NCBI GenBank assembly: GCA_035485575.1
Contig: DATHNW010000028.1
Span: forward strand, 1 to 64,000
Origin: DASRHD01 sp035485575
GTDB taxonomy: Bacteria > Verrucomicrobiota > Verrucomicrobiia > Opitutales > Opitutaceae
Length of the DNA: 64,000 bases
Direction of reading: 5' to 3'
In this document: positions 37,066-46,945 of the stretch, piece by piece
Position numbering within the stretch: the first letter of the stretch is position 1
Layout: the number at the start of each line of letters is the position of its first letter
The notes under the pieces: generated by a model
What the model was told of the DNA's origin: nothing
The model's database searches: none
What the model saw: the letters and a program-made list of their open reading frames with translations, nothing else
Translations under genes and position numbers: made by a program

Positions 37066-38546
37066 GGGGCGCGGGCAACCGGCTGGTTGCCGCCGTAATG
37101 CTCAAACAAGGAATAAGACACGTCGAGAGCCAGCGGCTGGAGTACCGGCAGCACGCTTCCGAGCCGTCGTTCGGCGGATTTACCCCGGAAAAAGGCCTCG
37201 GCCACGTCGAGGGTGGTGAAAGAGGCGCCGCTGAGCTGCCGGAGCGTGTTTCGCGCGGTGCCCAGGTCCGACCAGTCGCCATTGACTCCCGCGGCGCAGA
37301 AGAGGGCGAGGGTGGCTTGATAAGTCTCTGTATTTGATGGCAGCGGTGTGCGCTGGACCTTGCCGAAGAGGGCGGCGAACAGTTCCGCATCGGGATGGCG
37401 GATGAAGTGCGTGCAAAGAAGTTCGATCGAAGAAGGTGTCGCTGGGGCGGTGAGGACAAGCTCGACTTCATTGCGGACCAAGCTCTGCCAGCCTTTGGTG
37501 GCGAAGGCGTCGAGGCGAAGGGCGAAACGGTCGCGTTCGGAAAGCATGGCGCGGTTGCGTTCAAGGGCGAGCAGCGCGTCATCCGGAAACCCCAGCACGG
37601 TGAGCTCATCGATCTGGTAATAGGCGGCCTGGAGCGTGTCGGCCGACAGATGGCGCAGGGCGTCATGGGCGTCGCCAGTGCGGCCGGTTTCCGCCAGCAG
37701 CTCGATTTCCACCAGGTGGCGCAGGCTGGCCGGGAGCGTCTGGTTTTCGTCGAGCAACCGGCGCAGCGGCTTGGCGTCGCCGGTGGAGCGGGTGGCAAAA
37801 AACAGGGCATACATCCAAACCGAGGTGTGCGCGGTGTCGTGGATGAGAAACCCGGGCGCGACTTGCGCGATTTTTGCAAAGTCACCACGGGCCAGCAATG
37901 CGCGATACCATGCTTCGGCAATGAGGGCGTCCTGCGCAGGATCATCGCGCAGCAGCCGCAAATAAACGCGGTCTGACAGCCCTGGCTGGCTCACCTGCCA
38001 GAGCCGCGCCAGCAGCAAGCCGGCCTGGTAGCTGCGCGGATTCAGATCGTAGGCCATCATCAGTGAGATGATGGCTTCATTCATCCGGTTGGCACCCAGT
38101 GCCCGGCCGGCCTTTTGATAAAAATATTCACTGCGCGCGACGCGGATTTCCCGCCATGCGGGCGGCCACGCCACCGCCACGAAGCGCACCGGGTAGCCGA
38201 TGCCACGCAGGAAGGCGAACGCCCCGAGGACTGCCATCAGGTAAACCGCCGCGAGGCTGCCGCCATAAAATCCGGCTGCGCGGCCCCAAAACGGCCGCAC
38301 GTCCTTGGTATCGGCTCCGCAGCGCAGGCCTTGTGGTGTGGTTACGAGCAGCGGGCACACCCGTTGGAAGCGCGCCGGCCGATGCCATGACGTGCAGGCG
38401 TCGCAGGTGGTCTCGAGCGAGCGTCCGGAATCGCTTGGATTCTGGCACGGACAGCGCCCGCCGCGCCAGCGGAAGACGGTCTTGCGCGCATTCCAGTAGA
38501 GCAAACTCCACCAGAACCGGAGAAAATCGGCGATCCAGCCCGTCAT
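37062..38546 (-). CDS. Membrane protein with Cys-rich N-terminus and helical repeat domain, exosortase-linked
   Basis: 494 residues from ATG 38546. The first 80 residues are amphipathic and then carry six cysteines (32, 34, 48, 51, 64, 76) in a zinc-ribbon-like arrangement. A membrane helix follows (about 96-115), and then a long alpha-helical region resembling degenerate TPRs (AEAWYRALLARGDFAKIAQ, AYYQIDELTVLGFPDDALLAL). No known domain is certain. The ATGA overlap with the exosortase gene argues that it acts in the same process, perhaps as an assembly or presentation factor (inference). Confidence 0.65.
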   Translation of the reverse strand: MTGWIADFLRFWWSLLYWNARKTVFRWRGGRCPCQNPSDSGRSLETTCDACTSWHRPARFQRVCPLLVTTPQGLRCGADTKDVRPFWGRAAGFYGGSLAAVYLMAVLGAFAFLRGIGYPVRFVAVAWPPAWREIRVARSEYFYQKAGRALGANRMNEAIISLMMAYDLNPRSYQAGLLLARLWQVSQPGLSDRVYLRLLRDDPAQDALIAEAWYRALLARGDFAKIAQVAPGFLIHDTAHTSVWMYALFFATRSTGDAKPLRRLLDENQTLPASLRHLVEIELLAETGRTGDAHDALRHLSADTLQAAYYQIDELTVLGFPDDALLALERNRAMLSERDRFALRLDAFATKGWQSLVRNEVELVLTAPATPSSIELLCTHFIRHPDAELFAALFGKVQRTPLPSNTETYQATLALFCAAGVNGDWSDLGTARNTLRQLSGASFTTLDVAEAFFRGKSAERRLGSVLPVLQPLALDVSYSLFEHYGGNQPVARAP

Positions 38547-38622
38547 GGAAACAGGAAATAGGGTTGCGAGCTGGAAATCCACGGTTTTTTGCCTAATTTC
38601 AGTCCGTACGTTTTTTCCACCT

Positions 38623-39237
38623 ATGAAGACCCTGAATAAACTCCTCGTTGCGCTTACCGCGCTTCTCGCGCTGGCCGGCTCCCCCGCCCGTGCCGCTGTC
38701 GAAGTGGGCCAGCCCGCGCCCAACTTCACCCTGACCGACATCAATGGCCAGACGCATTCCCTGTCCGACTACAAAGGTAAGATCGTCGTGCTCGAATGGA
38801 ACAACCCGGATTGCCCCATCGTGCACAAACATTACGACAGTGGCAATATTCCCGGCCTGCAAAAGACCGCCACGGCCGAGGGTGTGGTCTGGCTGTTGAT
38901 CAACTCGGGTGCACCCGGCAAGGAGGGCGCTGATTACACGTCGGCCGAAATCACCGCGTGGCTGAAAAAATACTCCGCCATGCCGACCGCCTACTGCTAT
39001 GATCACGATGGCCTGGTCGGCCATCTCTATAATGCCAAGACCACGCCCGACATGTATGTCATCAATGCGGACGGCGTTCTTGTTTATGACGGCGCCATCG
39101 ACAGCATCCGTTCGGCGAAAATCGACGACATCGCCAAGGCGACGAATTATGTGAAGGCCGCGCTCACCGCGGTCGAAGCGGGCCAGCCCGTGCCTACGCC
39201 CGTAAGCGAACCGTACGGCTGTTCGGTGAAATATTGA
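38623..39237 (+). CDS. Exported thioredoxin-like (redoxin) protein
   Basis: 204 residues from ATG 38623, with a signal peptide ending PARAAVEVG. AhpC/TSA-Redoxin-like fold: PAPNFTLTDINGQTHSLSDYKGKIVVLEWNN. The active-site region reads NPDCPIVHKHY, so a single Cys replaces the usual CxxC pair. Two more cysteines are present (in AYCYDHDG and near the C-terminal GCSVKY). Periplasmic thiol chemistry is likely; partner unknown. Divergent from the exosortase operon, and a strong terminator follows. Confidence 0.82.
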   Translation: MKTLNKLLVALTALLALAGSPARAAVEVGQPAPNFTLTDINGQTHSLSDYKGKIVVLEWNNPDCPIVHKHYDSGNIPGLQKTATAEGVVWLLINSGAPGKEGADYTSAEITAWLKKYSAMPTAYCYDHDGLVGHLYNAKTTPDMYVINADGVLVYDGAIDSIRSAKIDDIAKATNYVKAALTAVEAGQPVPTPVSEPYGCSVKY

Positions 39238-39271
39238 GCGCAAGCCGCCGCGAACGTAGCCAGCTTGATTC

Positions 39272-39300
39272 AAGCCGGGGTCTTGGCCCCGGCTTTTTTG
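39272..39300 (+). terminator. Intrinsic terminator of the redoxin gene
   Basis: Perfect 9-bp stem (39272-39280 with 39287-39295), 6-base loop, then TTTT. Confidence 0.9.
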
Positions 39301-39439
39301 CGGGTGGAACGTGGCATTTTTAAAGTGATGGCGGGCTGCCGGCCATCATGGGCGACACATCTGTCGATTGACAGCTCTCACAGGTGTGCGAGCACACGGG
39401 CTTGCCTAGCGGCGAAAGTCCGCCCTCAATGGTTGCGCA

Positions 39440-42400
39440 GTGACCTCATTGAAACGCTGGTGGCTGCTGGCGATTCTGCTTCTCAACCAAAGCGCGCCGG
39501 CGGCGACAAACCCCTTTTGGACGGTTCAGGTCTGGCAAGTGTCCAATGGCCTGCCGAATAACGGCGTGCTTGGGCTCACGCAAATGCCCGACCAGTACCT
39601 ATGGGCCGCCGGTCCACGGCAATTTGTGCGGTTTGATGGCGTTTCCTTCGAGGAGTTTCCGCTGGACCAGCTGGGCAAGGATCTGGGGACGAGAATCCGT
39701 CTTCCCGTGTGGAATGACAAGGGCGGCTTGTGGCTGGTCATGGATCCGCGACGGGTGGCTTATGTAAATCCGCCGGCTGCGCCGGTGGTTCTCGATGGTT
39801 TGCCCGCGGGAGCGCCCCTGGTCGCATTGGAGGACGGGGAGGGGGCTCTGTGGATTACGTTCCGCGGGGGAGCGGTCTGTCGCATCCGTGGCCGTCAGAT
39901 CAAGCGATTTACCGTCCAGGACGGCCTGCCTGAGGGCACCAGCATCTGCGGACTTGCCTGCGACAATCAGGGACGGATCTGGTTCGCGAAGGAAGAGCAA
40001 TTCGGCCGATTCTATGACGGTCGATTTCATGCGTTGTTGCAGCTTCCGAGTCCCAACACACGCCTGGCCAAGGCCTCCAATGGCGGAGTGTGGATCAGTT
40101 CCTTCAACCAGCTGTTTCTTTACGATGAGCAACATGGATTGAAAGCCTGCGGAGCTGTCACCCAGGAGAATCTGGATGTGAGGCCGACCGTGCTGATTGA
40201 GGATCACAGCGGAGCCGTCTGGATCGGCACTTCTTCCACCGGTCTGTTCTATTACGATGGAGGTGGCTTTAAAAGCGTTCCCACCTCGGATAATAATATC
40301 CTGAGCCTGGCGGAAGACCATGAGGGCAACATCTGGGTTGGCACGTTCGCCGGTGCGATCAATCGCGTGCAAAAGCGGGCGATCGTGGTCGAGGGTTCGC
40401 AGACCGGCCTGGCCTTTGAGGCTGTGCAGTCAATCTGCGAGGACACGCATGGAGTCATTTGGGCGGCCGCGCAAAACGGCCTGCTGCTGTCGCGCACGGG
40501 CACCGACTGGAACACCGTGCCTCTCAAGGCGGCCTCGGATGGCAGGGTGGCCTGTGTCGCGAGCGATGCACGGGGAGCCGTGTGGATCGGAACCAGCCTT
40601 TATGAGCTTCACTGCTTGAAGGACGGCCGCCTCACGACCTGGGGCAAAGCGGAGGGCATAGAGGGCCATACAGTCCGGGCCTTGCTGCCGACCAGAAACG
40701 GTGAAGTCTGGATCGGCTCGGAAGGGCCGGAAGCGCTGCAATGCCTGCGGGAAGGGAAATTCCACAGCTTCAAGCTGCCCGTCCGTCCCTCGGTTCGCGT
40801 CCACGTGCGCACCATGGTCGAAGATGCGGCGGGCACTGTCTGGTTCGGGGCCGGCAAGGGTTTGTTATTGCGGGCGGACAAGGATGAACTGGTCGATGAA
40901 TCCGCCAAAACCGCGCCGGATCAGACCATCTCGTGCTTTTATCCCTCCCCGGACGGGAGCTTGTGGATGGGTTATATTGAAGGAGGCGGATTGGGTGTGT
41001 TGAAAAATGGACACCTGACCAGAATCGGCACGGAACAAGGGCTCTATGACGACCATATTTCGCAAATGGTCGCCGACGGCCAGGGCTGCCTCTGGTTTGG
41101 TTCCACGAAGGGTCTCTTCAAGGTAGGCCAGAAGGAACTCGAGGACGTCGTGGAGGGACGGTCCGCACGGGTGAGATCGGTTGCCTACGGGGGCAGGGAC
41201 GGGCTGCCGCACATGCAGACGAATTTTGCCTATTCGTTGGGCGCGTTGCGTGGCGGGGACGGCCGTCTATGGATCCCGATGGGACCGGCGCTGGCGGTGA
41301 TCCAGCCGGAGAAGTTGCACGACAATTTGGAGGCCCCCCGCGTCATCGTCAAAAAGGTGATGGCGGATGACGAGACGATAGCCGCGTATGGCGGCATCAC
41401 ATCGCCGGCCGCAGCCATCGATTTGCGATCGCAGCCGGTAAAACTGAAACTGCTGCCGGATCATCACCGGCTTGAATTCGACTTCACCGCGTTGAGTTTC
41501 AGCGCTCCTGAAAATGTGCGGTTCAGCTACCGGCTGGTCGGATTCGATGATCAATGGATCGATGCGGGGACGCAGCGGAGTGCGAGCTATTCCCGCCTGC
41601 CGGCGGGCGATTATTCCTTCCGGGTGAAGGCGTGCAATAGCGATGGCGTGTGGAATGAGACGGGAGCCGTGGTTTACTTTAGCGTGGCGCCGTTTTTTTG
41701 GCAAACGTGGTGGTTTCGCCTCGTCGGGCTTGCCGTCTTCACATCAGTGATCGTCCTGATCGTCCGTTATGTCTCCTTCCGGCGGCTGCATCTCAAGGTG
41801 CGTCTGCTGAAGCAGCAGGCGGCGCTTGACAAGGAGCGGGCGAGGATCGCCCGGGATATTCACGACGATCTTGGCGGACGTCTGACCAAAATCGTCCTGC
41901 TGAGCGGACTCGCCCTGCGGGAGCGGGCCGCCCCGGAGCAAACGGAGGTGCGGGTGCAGGAAATTGCGGTCACCGCGCGGCAGGTGATCAAATCGCTGGA
42001 TGAAACGGTCTGGGCCATCAATCCGCGGAATGACACCTTGCCCGACTTGATCAACTACCTCGGCCAGTTTGCCGTCGAGTTTTTGCGCACGGCGGAAATC
42101 CGCTGCCATGTGGAGATGCCGGATCATCCTCCCGGCCGCGCGATTTCCGCGGAGGCGCGCCATAATCTGTTTCTCGCCACCAAGGAGGCCCTGAACAACA
42201 TCGTGCGCCATGCGGGCGCCTGTGAAGTCTGGCTGCGGGTGAACGTGACCCTCGATTCACTGAACCTGACGATTGAAGATTGCGGCCAGGGCTTTGCCCG
42301 GCTGCCTGATGACGCTGGCGCCGACGGAATTCGCAACATGCGCCAGCGGATGGATGAAATTGGCGGAGAGTTCCACATCGAGGGCAAGCCGGGCATGGGC

Positions 42401-42445
42401 ACGAAGGTTTCCTTCATTTACCGCTGGCCGCACGTGGGCGAATAG
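39440..42445 (+). CDS. Propeller-type sensor histidine kinase (Reg_prop, Y_Y_Y, HisKA_3, HATPase_c)
   Basis: 1001 residues from GTG 39440; a signal or anchor helix precedes the sensor. Residues about 30-640 are two-component regulator propeller repeats (phrases such as GNIWVGTFAGAIN, GAVWIGTS, GEVWIGSEG). A Y_Y_Y domain follows (RFSYRLVGFDDQWIDAG, about 690-755), then one membrane helix (about 752-772). The HisKA_3 phospho-acceptor is His808 in IARDIHDDLGG, and the ATPase part has NNIVRHAG and GQGF/GIRNMRQR. It senses a periplasmic ligand, usually a polysaccharide product in related systems (inference), and should phosphorylate the next gene's product. Confidence 0.9.
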   Translation: MTSLKRWWLLAILLLNQSAPAATNPFWTVQVWQVSNGLPNNGVLGLTQMPDQYLWAAGPRQFVRFDGVSFEEFPLDQLGKDLGTRIRLPVWNDKGGLWLVMDPRRVAYVNPPAAPVVLDGLPAGAPLVALEDGEGALWITFRGGAVCRIRGRQIKRFTVQDGLPEGTSICGLACDNQGRIWFAKEEQFGRFYDGRFHALLQLPSPNTRLAKASNGGVWISSFNQLFLYDEQHGLKACGAVTQENLDVRPTVLIEDHSGAVWIGTSSTGLFYYDGGGFKSVPTSDNNILSLAEDHEGNIWVGTFAGAINRVQKRAIVVEGSQTGLAFEAVQSICEDTHGVIWAAAQNGLLLSRTGTDWNTVPLKAASDGRVACVASDARGAVWIGTSLYELHCLKDGRLTTWGKAEGIEGHTVRALLPTRNGEVWIGSEGPEALQCLREGKFHSFKLPVRPSVRVHVRTMVEDAAGTVWFGAGKGLLLRADKDELVDESAKTAPDQTISCFYPSPDGSLWMGYIEGGGLGVLKNGHLTRIGTEQGLYDDHISQMVADGQGCLWFGSTKGLFKVGQKELEDVVEGRSARVRSVAYGGRDGLPHMQTNFAYSLGALRGGDGRLWIPMGPALAVIQPEKLHDNLEAPRVIVKKVMADDETIAAYGGITSPAAAIDLRSQPVKLKLLPDHHRLEFDFTALSFSAPENVRFSYRLVGFDDQWIDAGTQRSASYSRLPAGDYSFRVKACNSDGVWNETGAVVYFSVAPFFWQTWWFRLVGLAVFTSVIVLIVRYVSFRRLHLKVRLLKQQAALDKERARIARDIHDDLGGRLTKIVLLSGLALRERAAPEQTEVRVQEIAVTARQVIKSLDETVWAINPRNDTLPDLINYLGQFAVEFLRTAEIRCHVEMPDHPPGRAISAEARHNLFLATKEALNNIVRHAGACEVWLRVNVTLDSLNLTIEDCGQGFARLPDDAGADGIRNMRQRMDEIGGEFHIEGKPGMGTKVSFIYRWPHVGE

Positions 42446-42494
42446 TTATGCATGTCCGATCGATGGCGGGATAAGTCCTGCCCATACCCCAAAA

Positions 42495-43118
42495 ATGATC
42501 ACGGTCTCCATCGTTGAAGACCACCGCGATACACGCGAAAGCCTGGTCGCGCTGGTCAACGGAACAAAAGGGCTGCGCTGCCTTAGTACCTACGCCACCG
42601 GCGAAGCGGCCCTGCGCGGCGTGCCGGTCGAGAAACCGCAAATCGCGCTCGTGGACATCAATCTTCCGGGCATGAGCGGCATCGAGTGCGTGGCCAAGCT
42701 CAAGGCGCAAATGCCTTCGCTGGAGGTGCTCATGCTGACGACCTACGAGGAGAGTGAATTGATCTTCAATTCCCTGCGCGCCGGTGCGAACGGCTATCTT
42801 TTGAAGAACATGCCGCCTGACGAGCTCGTGGCGGCGCTCGAACAGGTGCACGCGGGCGGTGCGCCCATGTCCATGCAAATCGCGCGCAAGGTCGTGGATC
42901 ATTTCCACAAGATCCACAATCCATCCTCCGATGTGGGAAAGCTCACACCGCGTGAGCACGAGATTCTGACCCTGCTGGCCAAGGGCTGCCTGGACAAGGA
43001 GATCGTCGACAAGCTGGGCATCAGTTTCACGACGGTGCGGACCCACCTGAAGCATATTTATGAAAAGCTGCACGTGCAAACCCGCACGGAGGCGACCGCC
43101 AAATTCCTCACGCAATAG
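42495..43118 (+). CDS. NarL/FixJ-family response regulator
   Basis: 207 residues from ATG 42495. Receiver domain with the acidic pair ED at 8-9, phospho-acceptor Asp54 in LVDINLPG, TT in LMLTTYEE, and Lys in LLKNMP. The C-terminal LuxR helix-turn-helix (about 145-205) contains LTPREHEILTLLAKG and VRTHLKHIYEKL. It is 49 bases after the kinase and is its cognate regulator. The TonB-dependent receptor downstream is a likely target. Confidence 0.93.
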   Translation: MITVSIVEDHRDTRESLVALVNGTKGLRCLSTYATGEAALRGVPVEKPQIALVDINLPGMSGIECVAKLKAQMPSLEVLMLTTYEESELIFNSLRAGANGYLLKNMPPDELVAALEQVHAGGAPMSMQIARKVVDHFHKIHNPSSDVGKLTPREHEILTLLAKGCLDKEIVDKLGISFTTVRTHLKHIYEKLHVQTRTEATAKFLTQ

Positions 43119-43683
43119 CGTCAGGCGGCGGCTCAGGATTTGGTTGGGAAAATAAATCCGCTTTGCGGCTTCTCATCGGCCGCATTTTATTTTGAGTAAT
43201 TTCACTCCTTAAACGGGACGTGGATTTGCAGGAATCAGACGTCGCGCATCGGACGGAGTCGTGGCCAAGGCATCAAGGCCGGACAGGAAATTGGGAAGGT
43301 TGGCTGGCGGGTTCATCCTCAAAAATGACGATATGCGGGGAATTTCGGCCTGCTATATTCATGCTTCCACAAACCACTGGCACTGGTGCGGCCAACCCCT
43401 TGGCCAACCCTTTTGTTGCCCTATCCCTGACCTCCCTTGCTGCCTCAAGACACCAACTCCAAGCCGCTGTCGCGTTTTATCCGTCCAAGTAGCCCAAACT
43501 TTTCCGCCCATGCGTGCTGTGCGCAGCCAGTTGGACGGTCGTTTGGATGACGCTTTTTTCAAGGCCCCGCCGGGCAGGCGAGACCGCTGACCGGCGATGT
43601 TTCGCGGCCGGATCATCGCGGCAAACTTCCCGCGGCCGGCCTGTGTTTTTGTTCAGATTCCCAACTGCAGACTACCCCCAGCC
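43119..43683. other. 565-base intergenic region before the TonB-dependent receptor gene
   Basis: Apart from a weak stem-loop at 43164-43193, I see no convincing gene. Short open frames exist, but they lack family resemblance and start signals. The region probably holds the promoter and regulator sites for the receptor gene. No -35/-10 pair was clear enough to call. Confidence 0.6.
43164..43193 (+). terminator. Weak terminator after the response regulator gene
   Basis: 6-bp stem (43164-43169 with 43179-43184), 9-base loop, then TTTTATTTTG. It begins 45 bases after the stop. Confidence 0.45.
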
Positions 43684-46600
43684 ATGACCAGCCAGAAAAA
43701 TCAACCGATCCGCCCAGCCCGTATCCAAGCCGCCGCGCTTGTTTTGTCCCTCGCCACCCTGTCTTTTCCAGCGCTTATCCGTGCGCAATCCTCCGCGCCG
43801 GCCGAATCGCCGCCGCCGGCATCGACAACCACCACAGCCACTCCCCAAAAATCGGAAGACAAGCTGGTGAAGCTGGATCCGTTCGAGGTGAGGACGGAGA
43901 AAGACACCAGTTACGGTGCGCTTAACTCCAACTCGATCACGCGCTTCAACACCGAGCTCTCCAAGACGCCCGTGGTGGCGGACATTTTCACCAAGCAGTT
44001 CATGCAAGATACGCAGGTGCAGACCGTGGAGCAGCTCTTTACCAAATATGGCACGGCCTCCGGTATGACCTTCGCCACGCCTTCAAGCGATTCCAACGCC
44101 ACCCAGCCGGGCGACCGCTACAGCAGCCAGCAGTACGGCCTCCGTGGCCTCCCCGCCGGCTCCGCGCATCGCGACGGCTTCGACTTCAATCCGACCTTCA
44201 CCACCTCAACCAGCATCTTTGACATCGACCGGGTGGAGATCATTCACGGCTCGCAAGGTCTGCTCTATGGAGCCACGGGCGCCGGCGGCGTGGTTAATAT
44301 CATTTCGAAGCAGGCCAATTTCAACCAGAAGCAGACCACCCTGTCCGAGCAGATGGACCAGCACGGGTCGAAACAGACGAATCTCGACACGAACTGGGGC
44401 GACAAATGGCTGGCTCTCCGGATCGATGTCATCAACCAGGACAACCATTACCGGCGGCTCTTCCTCGGCGATACGACCGATGGCTACTACGGCCAGATGG
44501 CTCTTCACCTTCCGTTCAAGGGCATCGATTCGACGCTGCGCCTCATGGGTGAGCAAAGCCATGTCAATTCCATCGTGGCGAACAACACCAAGGTCACCAC
44601 GAACGATTCGCGCAACGGCGATCCGCTGACGTACCTTTACGTCAGTCATCAGCTCGGCGGAGCCAACCCCACCACGGGCCAGGCCTTCACGAACGGAGCC
44701 ATCGACAACGGCTCCATCACCAATCAAAACATGCAGTCTTTTGCCGGCTGGCGCACGGAAGAGGACGTCGACAACGGCATCTACGAAGCCACGCTCGACA
44801 CCGTGTGGACGCCTTGGCTTTCGACCTCGGTGGGCGCGCTCTATGACAAGAGCCAGGAGATGCGCGGCACGAACATCGGAAATCTTTTTGCTCCCAACAC
44901 GACGGGCAATCCTTTTCCCAATGACTGGGCCATCGGCTCCACCATGGCCGACAGCGAGAGCCCCAACCGAAAGAAGACCTATCGCGCCAACGTGCTTCTC
45001 ACCAATGATATTTCCACCTGGGCGCATAGCCAGACGGCGATCGGCTTCGACCGCGAATACGCCGACAGCAGCGGCGGCATCGGCTACAGCTATTACCTCG
45101 CCAACTCCAACGGTGGCGTCACTTTAAATCCGGCCGCGACTAATCTCGGGCGTCAGCAGATTCCCACGCTTTTCTGGCAGGTGGACCAAGGCCCGGTCGA
45201 ATACCCCTATTCCAAGGTTGGGGCGAAATCGATCATGTATAATGGTCAGCTTTATATCCGCATGCCGACCAACCCGCGCAGTCCTGCCTGGGTCACGCCG
45301 AACAATCCGCTCGGCTTGGCCAGCCTTTATCCCGGTGTGACTGGTGTGAGCGGCGGCAACTCCGGCGATTGGAACAACCAGGTCCGGAACCAGGGCTATT
45401 ACGTCGCCAATTATACGAGCTGGTGGAACGATCGCGTCGACACCCTGCTGGGCGTCCGCGAGACCGACACCTTTTCGCGCAATGCCAACACCTCGACCGG
45501 CATTTCCCAAGCTTTCATTGAAAAGCGTGCCAATAACCTGCCGAGCTACAATGCGGGCATCGACTTCCGTTTGATAAAGTGGATGAACCTACGCGGATAC
45601 TATGGCTATTCACGCTCATTCAACGTCATCGGCGGCTCGCTCGACGCCCTGGGCGTGGCGCCTCCGAATCCTACCGGCTGGACGCATGAGGGCGGATTGA
45701 AATTTCAGAGTGATGATGGCCGTATTTCCGGCGACCTCTCCGTCTGGACGGGTTACGAGCGGAACGACAATTTCAACGCCGGTACCAACTTCAGGGATAT
45801 CGTCAATCCCAGCGGCCTGAACGGCTCCGTCACCGGTCCGGATGGTTCGAAAAATCAATGGGCTGCCATTGATCATACCTCCCGGGGCGTCGAGCTGTCC
45901 TTAACCGCCGCGCCGACCAGTAATTGGCGCATGCGGTTTTCGGCCTCGATCCAGGACGGCACGATCTTGAAGGACAAAACCTATCCCATCCTTTACAACG
46001 ACCAGTTCTATACCGACGGCCATGGCAACGTCACCTACGCCAACGGCCAGCCATTTCTCGTACCGGTCAACCCCGCGACTGTCGCGGTCGGCTCCAAGAC
46101 CGGCTTGTCCAACCAGACCACTCCGGTCAATCCTGCGACCTACGGCGTGGCGATGCAGCAGCTCACGATCGCCATGCTGAACAATCCCGCCAGCGCTTAT
46201 TATGCTTGGGCAAACGCCAGTAATCAGCCCCTCAATGGTTCGATCGGCGGGGCGGTCGGCGGGGCGGGCGCCAACCCAAACCTCAAGGCCGCGCTCTCGG
46301 AGTTCCGTTTCGGCGGCAACACGGGCCCCAGCGCGCTCACGGGTGTGGTCGGCCTGCCGATCTCATCCATCCAGTACAACTGGTCCGACCCGGCTAATTA
46401 TCAAGGCGTGTATACGGTGGTAAAGAAGGGCAACTACACGGTGGGATACCCGGTTTATTCCACCAATACGGAGACCGACTACACCTTTTCGGACGGCCCA
46501 CTCAAGGGCATTGGCCTCGGCGGCACGCTGAACCTGGCGTGGTACTACCGGACCTTTTACTTTCAGACCCCGGATCGGGGTGAGCATCTCTACTCCCAGC

Positions 46601-46818
46601 CGTTGCTTAATCCCCAGGTCAATGTGTTCTTTTCCTACACGCACAAATTCCGTTGGGTCACCTGGACCAGCCAGGTTAACGTCAACAATCTGTTCAACCG
46701 CTACGTGGTCAGCATTTATCCGAATGACGGGACCGGCTATACTCAGGCGACCAACGTCGGGGCCACTTACTACGGCGAACCCCGTACTTACGTCTGGACC
46801 AACACGTTCAGTTTCTAG
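43684..46818 (+). CDS. TonB-dependent outer-membrane receptor
   Basis: 1044 residues from ATG 43684; the signal peptide ends near LIRAQ. After a Pro/Thr-rich linker comes KLVKLDPFEVRTEKD, a start often seen in verrucomicrobial receptors. Plug domain: RVEIIHGSQGLLYGATGAGGVVNIISKQ (cited as RVEIIHGSQG and GAGGVVNIISK). The rest is a long beta-barrel rich in aromatic residues and ends in Phe, as outer-membrane barrels do. It probably imports a siderophore or oligosaccharide using TonB energy. No SusD-like gene is adjacent. It follows the sensor/regulator pair, which may control it (inference). Confidence 0.92.
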   Translation: MTSQKNQPIRPARIQAAALVLSLATLSFPALIRAQSSAPAESPPPASTTTTATPQKSEDKLVKLDPFEVRTEKDTSYGALNSNSITRFNTELSKTPVVADIFTKQFMQDTQVQTVEQLFTKYGTASGMTFATPSSDSNATQPGDRYSSQQYGLRGLPAGSAHRDGFDFNPTFTTSTSIFDIDRVEIIHGSQGLLYGATGAGGVVNIISKQANFNQKQTTLSEQMDQHGSKQTNLDTNWGDKWLALRIDVINQDNHYRRLFLGDTTDGYYGQMALHLPFKGIDSTLRLMGEQSHVNSIVANNTKVTTNDSRNGDPLTYLYVSHQLGGANPTTGQAFTNGAIDNGSITNQNMQSFAGWRTEEDVDNGIYEATLDTVWTPWLSTSVGALYDKSQEMRGTNIGNLFAPNTTGNPFPNDWAIGSTMADSESPNRKKTYRANVLLTNDISTWAHSQTAIGFDREYADSSGGIGYSYYLANSNGGVTLNPAATNLGRQQIPTLFWQVDQGPVEYPYSKVGAKSIMYNGQLYIRMPTNPRSPAWVTPNNPLGLASLYPGVTGVSGGNSGDWNNQVRNQGYYVANYTSWWNDRVDTLLGVRETDTFSRNANTSTGISQAFIEKRANNLPSYNAGIDFRLIKWMNLRGYYGYSRSFNVIGGSLDALGVAPPNPTGWTHEGGLKFQSDDGRISGDLSVWTGYERNDNFNAGTNFRDIVNPSGLNGSVTGPDGSKNQWAAIDHTSRGVELSLTAAPTSNWRMRFSASIQDGTILKDKTYPILYNDQFYTDGHGNVTYANGQPFLVPVNPATVAVGSKTGLSNQTTPVNPATYGVAMQQLTIAMLNNPASAYYAWANASNQPLNGSIGGAVGGAGANPNLKAALSEFRFGGNTGPSALTGVVGLPISSIQYNWSDPANYQGVYTVVKKGNYTVGYPVYSTNTETDYTFSDGPLKGIGLGGTLNLAWYYRTFYFQTPDRGEHLYSQPLLNPQVNVFFSYTHKFRWVTWTSQVNVNNLFNRYVVSIYPNDGTGYTQATNVGATYYGEPRTYVWTNTFSF

Positions 46819-46857
46819 CCGGGCTTTGTCTGCGTCCTCGTTAACGCAGGTTTTGAT

Positions 46858-46891
46858 GATGGAGCGCGGCGGACGCCGCGCTCCATCTTTT
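46858..46891 (+). terminator. Intrinsic terminator of the TonB-dependent receptor gene
   Basis: 13- to 14-bp stem (46858-46871 with 46874-46887), very short loop, then TTTT. Confidence 0.9.
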
Positions 46892-46945
46892 CATGACTCT
46901 GTTTTGAACTAATGTCACTTTTGCCGGCATGTTCCGGCCCTTTCA

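Noticed and set aside
39361..39439. TTGACA at 39368 as a promoter for the sensor kinase
   Set aside because: No acceptable -10 element at the right distance; the area also forms a short GTGTGC/GCACAC hairpin.
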